Positions 25,915 through 34,444 of a stretch of 64,000 nucleotides of DNA are shown piece by piece. The notes under the pieces are model-generated. The model was given only the letters and a program-made list of their open reading frames with translations. It ran no database searches and was not told the DNA's origin. The DNA is from an uncultured Rhodospirillaceae bacterium (GTDB taxonomy: Bacteria > Pseudomonadota > Alphaproteobacteria > CAAGCB01 > CAG-977): positions 1-64,000 of the forward strand of contig URSF01000002.1 in NCBI GenBank assembly GCA_900550445.1. The letters are read 5' to 3'. Positions within the stretch are counted from its first letter, which is position 1. Every line of letters begins with the position of its first letter. Both the position numbers and the translations under genes were made by a program.

Positions 25915-27321
25915 TCAAAGATTAGCAGGTTTGCCGACAACAACAAAGAACAAACTGTCGGGCAGCAGCAGTCTGCCGGCAGTTTCTTTTGCTTGTTCCA
26001 AAGTAACGGCGTTGATCATGTCATTGTATTTTTGCAGATAATCAATGCCCAGATCATGATACTGCATGCCGGTCAGAAAAGACGACATGCCGCCGCTGGA
26101 CGTAAAAGCCAAAGGAAACGATCCCGTGATATAGGTTTTCGCGTCCTTTAATTCCTGTTCCGTCGGGCCGTTCTGTGCCATTTCCCGCCACTGTTCCTGA
26201 ATGATTTTGATCGCGTCGGCCAGTTTGGCATTGTCCGATCCGACGGATCCGGTGATCATCGGGCTGGCTTTGCTGACATTTAATGAAGTGCCGATACTGT
26301 AGGCCAGTCCTTTTTTTTCGCGGACTTCGTCAAACAGCCGCGCGGCAAAGGATCCGCCGCCGAAACTGTAATTAACCAGCACGGCCGCGTAAAAATCAGG
26401 ATCGTTGCGGGCAATTCCTTTGTGCCCGAACAGGACGGCGCTTTGCGGAACGTCCATGGATAAAACGTCCGTTCTGTCGGATAATTCCGGCGTAAACGGC
26501 GGCACTTCTTTGACACGGGATTTTTTCGGCAGTCCCGCGAACGTTTTTTCCAATAACGGTTTTAATTCTTCCGCGGAAATGTTGCCGGCAACGCCGATAA
26601 TCATGTTGTCGCGCGCAATTCTGTCGCGAATCAGGCTGCGCAGGTTGGCGCGCGTGATCGCCCGGACGGACTGTTTTGTCGGAATCATATGGCCGTAAGG
26701 GTGATCCCCGTACACCAGTTTAGCCCAGCGTTCCCCGGCGACGGCGTTCGGGTTGCCTTTGCGCGCCTCAATCCCGGCGTACATTTGTTCTTTCATGCGG
26801 CGGACGGCTTTGCGGTCAAACCGGGGGGAAGTCAAAGCCAAACGAAACAGATCAAAAGCTTCCTCTTTGTTTTTCCGCAAGGTTTCCAAACCGGCGTGCA
26901 ATGTGTCGGACGTCGCGCCGAATGACAGACCTATTGCCTTTTCCGCCAGAATTTCAGTGAATTTTTCGGCGCTGTAAGGGCCGGACCCTTCGTCCATCAG
27001 CGACATCGCCAAAGACGACAGTCCCGTCAACCGTTTCGGATCAGAGGCTTTTCCGCCTTTGAATAAGACGGAAACTGCAATGGCGGGCGTTGATTTTTCT
27101 TCAATCAGCCAGGCTTCGATGCCGCTGTCCGTTACGACGCGCTGAACCTGCGGGATATGAAAAGGAACCGGCTTTATTTCCGGCAGAACGGGCTGAGCGG
27201 CGGGTTTGTTTTTCGCCGCCGCGCTTTTTTTGACGATAACGCCGCCCGGTTTCGTCTGCGCCGCCAAAGCATGAACGGAAAAAGCAAAACAGCAAAAGAA
27301 CAATATAATCAGTTTTTTCAT
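25915..27321 (-). CDS. M16-family peptidase homologue, non-catalytic partner
   Basis: A 468-residue secreted protein (signal peptide about 1-20, ending HALAAQ) with the two-lobed M16 fold. At the place of the zinc motif it reads LSSLAMSLMDEGSGPYSAEKF, so the HxxEH zinc site is missing. It keeps the substrate-binding C-terminal features (GGGSFAARLFDEVREKKGLAYSIG). In other bacteria such a subunit pairs with an active M16 subunit encoded next to it, as here. It starts inside the stop of the upstream partner (4-base overlap). The likely role is periplasmic peptide degradation as a heterodimer. Confidence 0.9.
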   Translation of the reverse strand: MKKLIILFFCCFAFSVHALAAQTKPGGVIVKKSAAAKNKPAAQPVLPEIKPVPFHIPQVQRVVTDSGIEAWLIEEKSTPAIAVSVLFKGGKASDPKRLTGLSSLAMSLMDEGSGPYSAEKFTEILAEKAIGLSFGATSDTLHAGLETLRKNKEEAFDLFRLALTSPRFDRKAVRRMKEQMYAGIEARKGNPNAVAGERWAKLVYGDHPYGHMIPTKQSVRAITRANLRSLIRDRIARDNMIIGVAGNISAEELKPLLEKTFAGLPKKSRVKEVPPFTPELSDRTDVLSMDVPQSAVLFGHKGIARNDPDFYAAVLVNYSFGGGSFAARLFDEVREKKGLAYSIGTSLNVSKASPMITGSVGSDNAKLADAIKIIQEQWREMAQNGPTEQELKDAKTYITGSFPLAFTSSGGMSSFLTGMQYHDLGIDYLQKYNDMINAVTLEQAKETAGRLLLPDSLFFVVVGKPANL

Positions 27322-28634
27322 GGGGCGTCCTTTGGCATCAGATAGGTGGTCACCGATGTGGCGGACAACATGTCCGCATAAGCTTTTTTAACGTCGGCAA
27401 GCGTGACTTTTTCAATATTCGCCGTCCAGTTTTTTAAATCTTCAACCGTCAGTCCCAGCGCGTAAAACCGGCCGACCAGATTGGCGGCTCCTTCAGGATT
27501 GTCGTCCAGATACTCGATGTCGGCAACCAGACGTTTTTTGGCTTTGTCCAGTTCTTTTTGCGTAATCGAATCCGGATCCATAAAACGGTCCAGCTCTTTT
27601 TCCAGATCGTTCAGAGATTCATTTTCCCGCGCCGTGATGTAAAATCCGAACGTTCCTTTGTCCAAAGCAAAGCCGCCGTAGCTGGTTCCCGCGGATCGGG
27701 CCGTTTTTTCCCCGGTAATAAAGTGATTGTACATTTTTCCCAAATGGTAGGCTCCCAGAATTTCGTCCAAGACGGTATAAGCAAAGCTCTGTTCTTTGTT
27801 TTCGGACAAATAAGACGGAACGACGTACACGCGCTGCAATGAATACAGCTTGATCTGCGGGTGGCGCATTTCTATTCTGGAACGCACGGGATAAGGCATG
27901 GAAAATTGTTTTTTTGCCGCCGCCGTCCGGCTGGGCGGGATTTTTCCGTAATATTTTTCCGCCAGCGGTTTTAATTCGTCAACGGTAATGTCGCCGGCAA
28001 CAACTAAGATGGCGTTGTCGGGGGCATAATGTGTTTGGTAAAAACGTTTGGCGTCTTCTAATGTCAGCGAAGCCAGTTCTTTTTTTGTGCCGATGACCGG
28101 CCGGCTGTAAGGGTGGTCGCTGCCCCATAATAAAATGTTTCTGCGTTCGCCCAGCAGATTGGCGGGACTGTTTTCGATGCGCATCAGCCGTTCTTCTTTG
28201 ACGACTTCCAACTCGGGATTAAAGTCTTCCTGAGAAAAACGCAGGTTTTTCATGCGGTCTGATTCCAAAAACATGACCAGTTCCAACCGGTCGCGAGCGA
28301 TGTTTTGGTAATAGGCCGTGTAATCCAGCGATGTAAAAGCGTTTTCAGATCCCCCGTTACGGGCGATAATTTTGGAAAATTCTCCGTTCGGAACGGCGGC
28401 GGTTCCTTTGAACATCATGTGTTCCAGAACATGGGCGACGCCGGATTTTCCGGCCGGATCGTCGATACTTCCGGTTTTGTACCATACCATATGGGTAACG
28501 ACCGGCGCGCGGTGATTTTCAATCACGGCCACCTGCATGCCGTTGTCCAGCGTAAATGTCTGCGTTTCAAAAATCGAAGCGCCGGCGGGGGAAATTTGCA
28601 GCAGGATAATAAACAGAGCGATAAGTAAACGCAT
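27318..28634 (-). CDS. M16-family zinc metallopeptidase, catalytic subunit
   Basis: A 438-residue secreted metallopeptidase. A signal peptide (about 1-19) precedes the inverted zinc motif HVLEHMMFKGT at about residues 67-77. The downstream glutamate is probably in FNPELEVVKEE. The text ENAFTSLDYTAYYQ is also conserved. The family resembles pitrilysin and the mitochondrial processing peptidase. Two M16 genes after lspA and a DUF3035 lipoprotein gene is a conserved alphaproteobacterial arrangement. The ATG overlaps the stop of the lipoprotein gene by one base (TAATG). Confidence 0.94.
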   Translation of the reverse strand: MRLLIALFIILLQISPAGASIFETQTFTLDNGMQVAVIENHRAPVVTHMVWYKTGSIDDPAGKSGVAHVLEHMMFKGTAAVPNGEFSKIIARNGGSENAFTSLDYTAYYQNIARDRLELVMFLESDRMKNLRFSQEDFNPELEVVKEERLMRIENSPANLLGERRNILLWGSDHPYSRPVIGTKKELASLTLEDAKRFYQTHYAPDNAILVVAGDITVDELKPLAEKYYGKIPPSRTAAAKKQFSMPYPVRSRIEMRHPQIKLYSLQRVYVVPSYLSENKEQSFAYTVLDEILGAYHLGKMYNHFITGEKTARSAGTSYGGFALDKGTFGFYITARENESLNDLEKELDRFMDPDSITQKELDKAKKRLVADIEYLDDNPEGAANLVGRFYALGLTVEDLKNWTANIEKVTLADVKKAYADMLSATSVTTYLMPKDAP

Positions 28635-28927
28635 TATTCCTCCGCCGATACGGTTTCTGCAGTGTCTGAAATTTCAATGACTTCTTCCCGAACGGCCGCT
28701 TGATCCTGAGCCGCCGGTGCCGGAGTTTCGGCGGATTCTTTCTTTTCCGTTTGATTTTGTTCCGGCGCAGCCGGTTCGGGCGCCCGCAGCAGATAATCGG
28801 GCGGCAAAACCAGCGGATTATTGGTGACAATGCCCCGCGGATCCGGCCCCCGTCCTTTGTCCAAAGAATACCGGTCGGCGCAGCCGGCAAGGCAGATAAG
28901 CAAAAACAAGCAAAAAACTTTCATCAT
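28634..28927 (-). CDS. Small lipoprotein, DUF3035/BamF-like
   Basis: A 97-residue lipoprotein with a lipobox at residues 13-16 (LAGC). The mature part has PRGIVTNNPLVLPPDYLLRAPEP, close to the DUF3035 signature (…PLVIPPDYNLRPP) of BamF, a lipoprotein subunit of the outer-membrane BAM complex in Caulobacter. The rest is Ala/Glu-rich and disordered. The name rests on the single short motif plus conserved position between lspA and the M16 pair. The protein is shorter than typical BamF (about 150-200 residues). Confidence 0.72.
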   Translation of the reverse strand: MMKVFCLFLLICLAGCADRYSLDKGRGPDPRGIVTNNPLVLPPDYLLRAPEPAAPEQNQTEKKESAETPAPAAQDQAAVREEVIEISDTAETVSAEE

Positions 28928-28937
28928 TTTTTATCCT

Positions 28938-29564
28938 CTATTTTTCAAGCGGCAGCGCCATAATGTCGGCGCCGGTCATGACGGGGGCGTATTTGTCGGC
29001 GATATTGGCCAAAGCGGTCTGCTGCATCTGCGCGCCGGAAATAACGCGTGTTTCGTCCCAGGACATAACGTCGCGCGACGCCGTTATATCCGCGGCGACC
29101 AGACATTTATACCCCAGCAGTCGGGCGTCGTGGGCGCTGGCGGCAATGACGGAAGGTGTTGACATGCCGGTTAAAATCAGGGTGTCTATGCCCTGCGCCT
29201 GCAATGTTGTATGCAGACCGGACCCCGAAAAGGCGCTGGAAGCATACTTGACCTGAACGAAATGCTTTTTTCCGGGAATGACGGGCGGGTAAAACTCCGT
29301 TCCGGCGCTGTCGGGAGCAAAAACGGGACTGGCCGGGCTTTTGGCCTGATGGCGGACATGAATCGTCATGATTTTATGTTTGTCCGCCCAATTCATTATT
29401 TTAACGGCCGGCGCGATTATTTCCTGCGCGCCTTCCACAGGCAGCATGCCCGTGAAATGTTCCGCCTGAAATTCAATTAACAGCAGAGCCGTTTTCTTTG
29501 TTTCCAGTCGCGTCGGATCGGGAATGCCGGATAATCTGCGGAAAACGTTAGGCGTTATTGTCAT
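28938..29564 (-). CDS. Isochorismatase-like cysteine hydrolase family protein lacking the cysteine
   Basis: A 208-residue protein of the isochorismatase-like fold. Family landmarks are present: KTALLLIEFQAEHF at the first catalytic block, FVQVKYASSAFSGSGL with the lysine, LILTGMSTPSVIAASAHDARLLGY and VAADITAS. At the first block the usual Asp (LIDxQ) is Glu. At the usual TDVCVEATA position it reads TPSVIAASA, with Val in place of the catalytic Cys. It may be inactive or use another mechanism. ATG 29564 with GGAAGAAAAAC before it is preferred to the upstream start at 29609. It overlaps the lspA 3' end by 17 bases. Confidence 0.82.
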   Translation of the reverse strand: MTITPNVFRRLSGIPDPTRLETKKTALLLIEFQAEHFTGMLPVEGAQEIIAPAVKIMNWADKHKIMTIHVRHQAKSPASPVFAPDSAGTEFYPPVIPGKKHFVQVKYASSAFSGSGLHTTLQAQGIDTLILTGMSTPSVIAASAHDARLLGYKCLVAADITASRDVMSWDETRVISGAQMQQTALANIADKYAPVMTGADIMALPLEK

Positions 29565-30054
29565 GTTTTTCTTCCTTTTCGGGTTCGGACAGTTTTTCGA
29601 TCGGAGCAAAGAACAAATTCCAGATTAGAATAATTCCCGCACCGATGCAAATAGCCGAATCGCCGACATTAAACGCCGGCCAATGGTACGTTCCGATATG
29701 AAAATCCAAAAAGTCGATTACGGCGCGGAAACGCACGCGGTCAATGACGTTGCCCAGCGCTCCGCCCAAAATCAGGCCGAAACAGTTGATTGTCGCCTGA
29801 TTTTTTTCCATGCTCATCCAATGCAGGATAACGCCGCAGATCAGCAGCGCAACCGTTACCAGCACCCAGGGCATGGCCGGGTGGTTGGAATGCAGCAGGG
29901 AAAAGCTGACGCCTTTGTTCCAGGCCAGGACAAAGTTAAAAAAAGACGTTATTCTGACCGGCGAAGCGTGATCCGCAAAATAAGACAAAACAAAAGCTTT
30001 GCTGATCTGATCGGCCAGCAAAACGATCAAGGCGCAAATCAGTCCTTTTTTCAT
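29548..30054 (-). CDS. lspA: Lipoprotein signal peptidase (signal peptidase II)
   Basis: A 168-residue inner-membrane aspartic peptidase that cleaves prolipoprotein signal peptides after lipidation. Four transmembrane segments are visible. The conserved blocks include ALIVLLADQISKAFVLSYF, FVLAWNKGVSFSLL, LGGALGNVIDRVRFRAVIDFL (catalytic Asp in NVIDR) and FNVGDSAICIG (second Asp). It is coupled to ribF by a 4-base overlap. The C-terminus is charged (EKEEKHDNNA). Confidence 0.97.
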   Translation of the reverse strand: MKKGLICALIVLLADQISKAFVLSYFADHASPVRITSFFNFVLAWNKGVSFSLLHSNHPAMPWVLVTVALLICGVILHWMSMEKNQATINCFGLILGGALGNVIDRVRFRAVIDFLDFHIGTYHWPAFNVGDSAICIGAGIILIWNLFFAPIEKLSEPEKEEKHDNNA

Positions 30055-30968
30055 TTCAGAATCCTTTTCACCGTTTGTGTGTCTCTGATAATTTGTTCCT
30101 TTAATTCTTCCATTGAATGAAAACGGACTTCGGGCCGGATAAACGTTATCAGCCTGACGCGCAATCGTTTTCCGTACAGGTCCCCGCTGAATCCCAGCAG
30201 GTGCGCTTCCAACAAAACGCCTTCGCCGTTGACCGTCGGCCGCGTGCCGATGTTGGCGACGGCCCGGAACGTCCGGCCGTCCAGTTTGACCGTCGCGGCA
30301 TAAACGCCGATTCGGGGCAAAATGGATTCTTTAGGCTCAATGTTGATTGTGGGAAAGCCGATCTGACGTCCGCGTTTCGCGCCGTGAATGACGTATCCTT
30401 CAATCTCGAACGGGTGTTCCATTAAACCGGACGCTTTTTCCACTTCGCCGTCGCGCAGAAAAGACCGGATCCTGGACGAAGAAATAATTTCTCCGTTTTG
30501 ATCGCGCAGCTTTTGAACCGCCGTTACGGGCAGGGAAGGGTAATGTTCGCGTATATAAGCTATGTCGCCCTGTCTGTTTTTTCCGAATCCGTAATCTTCG
30601 CCGACAACGATATGGGCGGCATGCAATCCTTTGATCAATACGTTTTCAATGAAATCGCCGGCGCTCATATCCGCGAAAGCCCGGTTAAAATTAAAAACAA
30701 AGAAACCGTCAATCGGCAGCCGGCAGATCGCCCTGACCTTTGAACGGATCGGAGTAATGCGGAACGTCCTGCCGCCGGGACGGAAAAAACCGCTGGGGTG
30801 AGGCTCGAACGTCATTAACACGACGGGGCGTTTTTGTTCTTTGGCGATTTTGACGGCCGTTTCGACAACGGCTTTATGCCCTTTGTGAAAACCGTCAAAG
30901 TTGCCGATCGCGACGACGGCGTTTTGAAAAGCGGGCGGCACATTTTGCCAGGAATGAAAAAATCTCAT
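30051..30968 (-). CDS. ribF: Bifunctional riboflavin kinase / FAD synthetase
   Basis: A 305-residue enzyme that converts riboflavin to FMN and then FAD. The N-terminal nucleotidyltransferase domain has AIGNFDGFHKGHKAVV (HxGH) at about residues 21-36, and SSSRIRSFLRDGEV further on. The C-terminal flavokinase domain (about 185-305) has GRQIGFPTINIEPKE and GVYAATVKLDG, and ends with the helix MEELKEQIIRDTQTVKRIL. It is the first gene of the ribF-lspA operon. The ribF-lspA coupling is widely conserved. Confidence 0.97.
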   Translation of the reverse strand: MRFFHSWQNVPPAFQNAVVAIGNFDGFHKGHKAVVETAVKIAKEQKRPVVLMTFEPHPSGFFRPGGRTFRITPIRSKVRAICRLPIDGFFVFNFNRAFADMSAGDFIENVLIKGLHAAHIVVGEDYGFGKNRQGDIAYIREHYPSLPVTAVQKLRDQNGEIISSSRIRSFLRDGEVEKASGLMEHPFEIEGYVIHGAKRGRQIGFPTINIEPKESILPRIGVYAATVKLDGRTFRAVANIGTRPTVNGEGVLLEAHLLGFSGDLYGKRLRVRLITFIRPEVRFHSMEELKEQIIRDTQTVKRILK

Positions 30969-31031
30969 TTAAATATTTATCCGGGAATCGTATAATCACT
31001 TACTATATTACAATGTCGGGAAAGGTTAAAG

Positions 31032-31751
31032 ATGTCATTTGTTCTGCCTGTCGTTTTAGGGCACAGAGGCGCCAGAGCCGTTAAAACGGAAAATACAATA
31101 GAGGCTTTCAGGTACGCTTGTCAATCGGGCGTAAAGTGGGTGGAACTGGACGCGATGCTGTCCGCGGACAAAACCGTCATGGTGTTTCATGACGAAACGC
31201 TGGATCGTATGGCGGGCGTCGACGGCCGTCTGGACGAATTCACCGCGGAACGGCTGCGGGCTTTGACGCTGAAGACGGGGGCGAAAATTCCGACGCTGGC
31301 CGAAGTACTGGACGTTTTAAACGAGTTCCAAACCTGCGTGAATATTGAGATCAAGCCGTCGCGTCCCGAACTGGCGCGCGAAACGGCCCGGCAGGTTTGG
31401 CAGGTTATCCGGGAAAAAGGATTTGATGATCCGGACAGATTGTTTTTTTCCAGCTTTGCTTGGGACGCGCTGGAAGAAACGCTGGTTTTCGCGCCGCATA
31501 TCCGCCGCGGCGTTCTGGTCGAAGACATTTCCGGCGACTGGCGCCCCGCGGCAAAAAAAGTATCCGCCTATTCAATCAATTATGACGCGGATCTGCTGAC
31601 CCCCGAATTAATCAAAGAAATCAAAGACGGCGGGTATCATCTGCTGGCGTATACCGTCAACGATCCCGCTTTGGCGAAACAACTGCGCGCGCAAGGGACG
31701 GAAGCCTTTTTCTGCGACGATCCCGTCAATATGATGACAGCTCTGGCTTAG
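31032..31751 (+). CDS. ugpQ: Glycerophosphodiester phosphodiesterase
   Basis: A 239-residue cytoplasmic GDPD-family enzyme that hydrolyses glycerophosphodiesters to glycerol-3-phosphate and an alcohol. The signature GHRGARAVKTENTIEAF is at residues 11-27, the metal site VELDAMLSADKTVMVFHDETLDR is at 38-60, and CVNIEIKPS is near 115. There is no signal peptide, so it is like UgpQ rather than periplasmic GlpQ. It stands alone on the plus strand. Its last 4 bases overlap the 3' end of the convergent rquA-like gene. Confidence 0.93.
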   Translation: MSFVLPVVLGHRGARAVKTENTIEAFRYACQSGVKWVELDAMLSADKTVMVFHDETLDRMAGVDGRLDEFTAERLRALTLKTGAKIPTLAEVLDVLNEFQTCVNIEIKPSRPELARETARQVWQVIREKGFDDPDRLFFSSFAWDALEETLVFAPHIRRGVLVEDISGDWRPAAKKVSAYSINYDADLLTPELIKEIKDGGYHLLAYTVNDPALAKQLRAQGTEAFFCDDPVNMMTALA

Positions 31752-32491
31752 CGCCGCTGGGCGACGACGCACTGATACATGTTGCCGAAAAACGTTTTTT
31801 TCGCCCAGATCAGTTTGTCGGTTTTGGGGGCGAAGTCTTCTATTTCATTATACCACAAGCTTTCCGCAAACGGTTCGTACAGCCGGTTGAACATTTTCAA
31901 CGGATATTTCAGCGGGTGGAAACGTTTGGGCTGCGCGTAATCGACGAAAATCATTTTTCCGGTCGGCTTTAACGCGTTAAAAGCTCTTTTCAAAACGGCT
32001 TTTTTGCGAACGTCCGGCAGCTCGTGCAGCAAAAAATATCCGATGACAACGTCGTAGCGCAGATCATTGGGCAGCGTAAAGTCGCGTTCTTTGATGGCCG
32101 CGTTCAGCCACGGCGAAATACGCGGCATGACGGCTTCGGCATGGGCGGCGGAAATGTCTTCGATATGATATTTGCCTTTGGAATTCATTTTTGACGCGAC
32201 GTCGCGTTCAAACGTTCCCGAAGCAATTCCCAGCTGCAGCACGTCATCGCCTTCAATAATTTCGTTTGTCACGGTTTTGGTCAGCTTCCCCGTATAAAAA
32301 AAAGTCGCCGGACCGGATATCCAGTCGTCGTCAAACATTTTAGACAGCAGAGGGTGAAAATACCGTCTGTCGTAAACTGATTTTAAATATTCGGGAACGG
32401 GGTGGTTTTCTTTGGTGTTTTCTTCTCTGATGACGGGCGGTGGCGCCGGGGGCGGCGATACGGCCGTCGTTTTTTCCTGTTCTTCGTTCAT
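31748..32491 (-). CDS. rquA: RquA-like methyltransferase-fold protein (rhodoquinone biosynthesis candidate)
   Basis: A 247-residue class I SAM-binding fold protein. It shares with RquA, as I know the family, VPEYLKSVYDRRYFHP near the N-terminus and VLQLGIASGTFERDVA (Gln where UbiE/UbiG-type enzymes have an acidic residue). It also has YFLLHELPDVRKKAVLKRA, GKMIFVDYAQPKRFHPLKYP and LYEPFAESLWYNEI. RquA converts ubiquinone to rhodoquinone, the low-potential quinone for fumarate reduction, as shown in Rhodospirillum rubrum. ATG 32491 with GAGG 5 bases before it is the better start; the frame opens from a TTG at 32506. It lies 7 bases after a response regulator gene. An ordinary methyltransferase is the alternative. 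The first 35 residues are Pro/Glu-rich. Confidence 0.75.
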   Translation of the reverse strand: MNEEQEKTTAVSPPPAPPPVIREENTKENHPVPEYLKSVYDRRYFHPLLSKMFDDDWISGPATFFYTGKLTKTVTNEIIEGDDVLQLGIASGTFERDVASKMNSKGKYHIEDISAAHAEAVMPRISPWLNAAIKERDFTLPNDLRYDVVIGYFLLHELPDVRKKAVLKRAFNALKPTGKMIFVDYAQPKRFHPLKYPLKMFNRLYEPFAESLWYNEIEDFAPKTDKLIWAKKTFFGNMYQCVVAQRR

Positions 32492-32498
32492 GTCTGCC

Positions 32499-33125
32499 TC
32501 AGTCAATTAAACCCAGTTTTTTGCCGGCGATCACCGCGCCCGTGCGGTTGGTGACGTCCAGAGCCTTTAATATCGCCGTGACGTGCAGTTTGACCGTTCC
32601 TTCGGACAAATCCAGTTCGCGGGCAATGATTTTGTTGGGCTTGCTTTGCCCCATCAGGCGCAGAACGTCCAGCTGACGGGGGGTCAGCGGGCCTTTGTGT
32701 TCGGCGGCGGCTTCTGCTTTGGCGGACAGGTTTAACAGTTCGGAAGGCAGATACAGACCGCCCGATAAAATCAGGTGCAGGGCGCTCAGAATAATTTTGC
32801 TGGACGACGTTTTGGGAATAAATCCCGATGCGCCGATGTCAATCGCCTGCAGGACGTTTTCCGGTTCCGTAACCGCCGACAGGATAACGATCGGCGTGTT
32901 GGGATAGTGTTCTTTTAACAGGCGCAGCGATTCATGCCAGCTCAGCCCCGGCATGGCCAGATCTGTCAGAATTAAATCATAAGGAACCGAACCGTCGGCT
33001 TTTTCCTGTAATTCCCTGTGATCATGGACGGTATCAATCGCGACGTCGTCGTCCAGATCGGCCAAAACCAGCCGCAGCCCGTCTAAAAAAAGTTCATGAT
33101 CGTCGGCAATCAGAATTTTCAGCAT
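32499..33125 (-). CDS. LuxR/NarL-family response regulator
   Basis: A 208-residue two-component regulator. The receiver domain (about 1-120) has the acidic pocket IADDHE, the phosphorylatable Asp in LILTDLAMPG (about residue 54), Ser/Thr in VILSAV and Lys in GFIPKTSS. The DNA-binding HTH (about 142-205) reads LTPRQLDVLRLMGQSKPNKIIARELDLSEGTVKLHVTAIL. No histidine kinase gene is adjacent, so it is an orphan here. Cotranscription with the RquA-like gene suggests, but does not show, a link to quinone or redox control. Confidence 0.93.
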   Translation of the reverse strand: MLKILIADDHELFLDGLRLVLADLDDDVAIDTVHDHRELQEKADGSVPYDLILTDLAMPGLSWHESLRLLKEHYPNTPIVILSAVTEPENVLQAIDIGASGFIPKTSSSKIILSALHLILSGGLYLPSELLNLSAKAEAAAEHKGPLTPRQLDVLRLMGQSKPNKIIARELDLSEGTVKLHVTAILKALDVTNRTGAVIAGKKLGLID

Positions 33126-33188
33126 TGGAATCTCCTGTTCATTCAGGCTATAGTGTAGCGGTAAAAAAGATTTAAAAACAGGAAAAAA

Positions 33189-34439
33189 ATGCCGCAGGGA
33201 AAAGTTTTTGATTTGGGACGTCAGGGGGACGGGCTGTTAAAGCATGACGGCCACACTTTTTTTATTGCCGGGGCGCTGCCCGGGGAAACGGTTGAATATG
33301 AACTCGACACAGGCGGCCGGGCAAAGCTGGCCGGCGTATCGGGAGCAAGCGCGGACAGGGCGGAACCGGTCTGCCCGTTTTTCGGGGACTGCGGCGGGTG
33401 CGCTTTGCAGCATTTAAAGCCGGACGCTTACCGCCGTTTTAAAATGCGTTATTTAAAGGAATTGTTTCCCGCGGATTGGGAACTGCCCGAATTTGATGAT
33501 CCCGTTTTTGTGGATTTTGAAAGCCGCCGCCGCGTAACGTTTGCCGTTTTATGGAATGGTTCGGCGCGTCGTCTGGGCTTTAATGCCAGACAAAGCGGAC
33601 GCGTTGTTGAAATCGCCGCCTGCGCCGTTTTGATTCCGGAATTAAAGCGGCTGATCGCGCCGTTAAGGGAATATTTCTGCGATCGGGGACGCTTTTATCC
33701 CAAAAAGCCGGGAATCGGCGATGTTTGCGTGCAAATGACGGATACGGGGGTGGATATCTTAATTACGCTGCCGTTTGAGCCGGATTTTGACTGGCGGCAG
33801 AGCGCGGCGGACTTCGCGCATAAAAGCGGCGTCGCACGGATATCGTGGCGCGCCGGCGAACGGGCCGAACCGGAACCGCTGGCCGTTCTGCATGCGCCGG
33901 AAATAAAGTCGGGAGATTTTACTTTAAAACCGCCGCCGGGCGTTTTTCTGCAGCCGAGTATTGAAGGTCAAAACGCTTTGACAGCCGCCGTTCTTGAATA
34001 TGCCGGAAAGGCTAAACGGATTTACGACCTGTTTTGCGGCGCCGGAACGTTTACTTTGCCTCTTTTGCAAAAGAAAAGAATCATCAAAGGGGCGGATAAC
34101 GCGCCGCAGGCTCTGGCGGCCTTGCGCGCCGCTTCCGCCGGACGGGTAGAGGTGCAGGAACGCGATTTGTTTAAAATGCCGCTTTATCCTGATGAGCTGG
34201 TCGGATTTGACACGGTTGTTTTTGATCCGCCGCGTGCCGGCGCCAAAGCGCAATGTGAACAAATCGCCGCGTCGGACATTTCGCGCGTTATTGCCGTTTC
34301 ATGCAATCCCGTCAGTTTTGTGCGGGACGCGGAAATCCTGATGAAAGCGGGATTCGGGCTGAAACGTCTGCGCCCCGTTGATCAATTTGTCTTTACGCCG
34401 CATTTAGAGTTGGCAGCTTTATTTGAAAAGAAAGAGTAA
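33189..34439 (+). CDS. rlmD: Class I RNA (uracil-C5) methyltransferase, RlmD/TrmA family
   Basis: A 416-residue SAM-dependent methyltransferase. Most relatives make m5U in 23S rRNA (RlmD/RumA). A short TRAM-like start (GRQGDGLLKHDGHTFFIAGALPGE) is followed by an Fe-S cysteine set (CPFFGDCGGCALQH, then CAVLIP). The SAM motif is IYDLFCGAGTFTLPL, the catalytic core VFDPPRAGAKAQC, and the nucleophilic Cys lies in VAVSCNPVSFVRD (given as IAVSCNPVSF in frame). RlmD versus RlmC cannot be settled without a tree. It stands divergent from the response regulator. Confidence 0.9.
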   Translation: MPQGKVFDLGRQGDGLLKHDGHTFFIAGALPGETVEYELDTGGRAKLAGVSGASADRAEPVCPFFGDCGGCALQHLKPDAYRRFKMRYLKELFPADWELPEFDDPVFVDFESRRRVTFAVLWNGSARRLGFNARQSGRVVEIAACAVLIPELKRLIAPLREYFCDRGRFYPKKPGIGDVCVQMTDTGVDILITLPFEPDFDWRQSAADFAHKSGVARISWRAGERAEPEPLAVLHAPEIKSGDFTLKPPPGVFLQPSIEGQNALTAAVLEYAGKAKRIYDLFCGAGTFTLPLLQKKRIIKGADNAPQALAALRAASAGRVEVQERDLFKMPLYPDELVGFDTVVFDPPRAGAKAQCEQIAASDISRVIAVSCNPVSFVRDAEILMKAGFGLKRLRPVDQFVFTPHLELAALFEKKE

Positions 34440-34444
34440 TTTTT

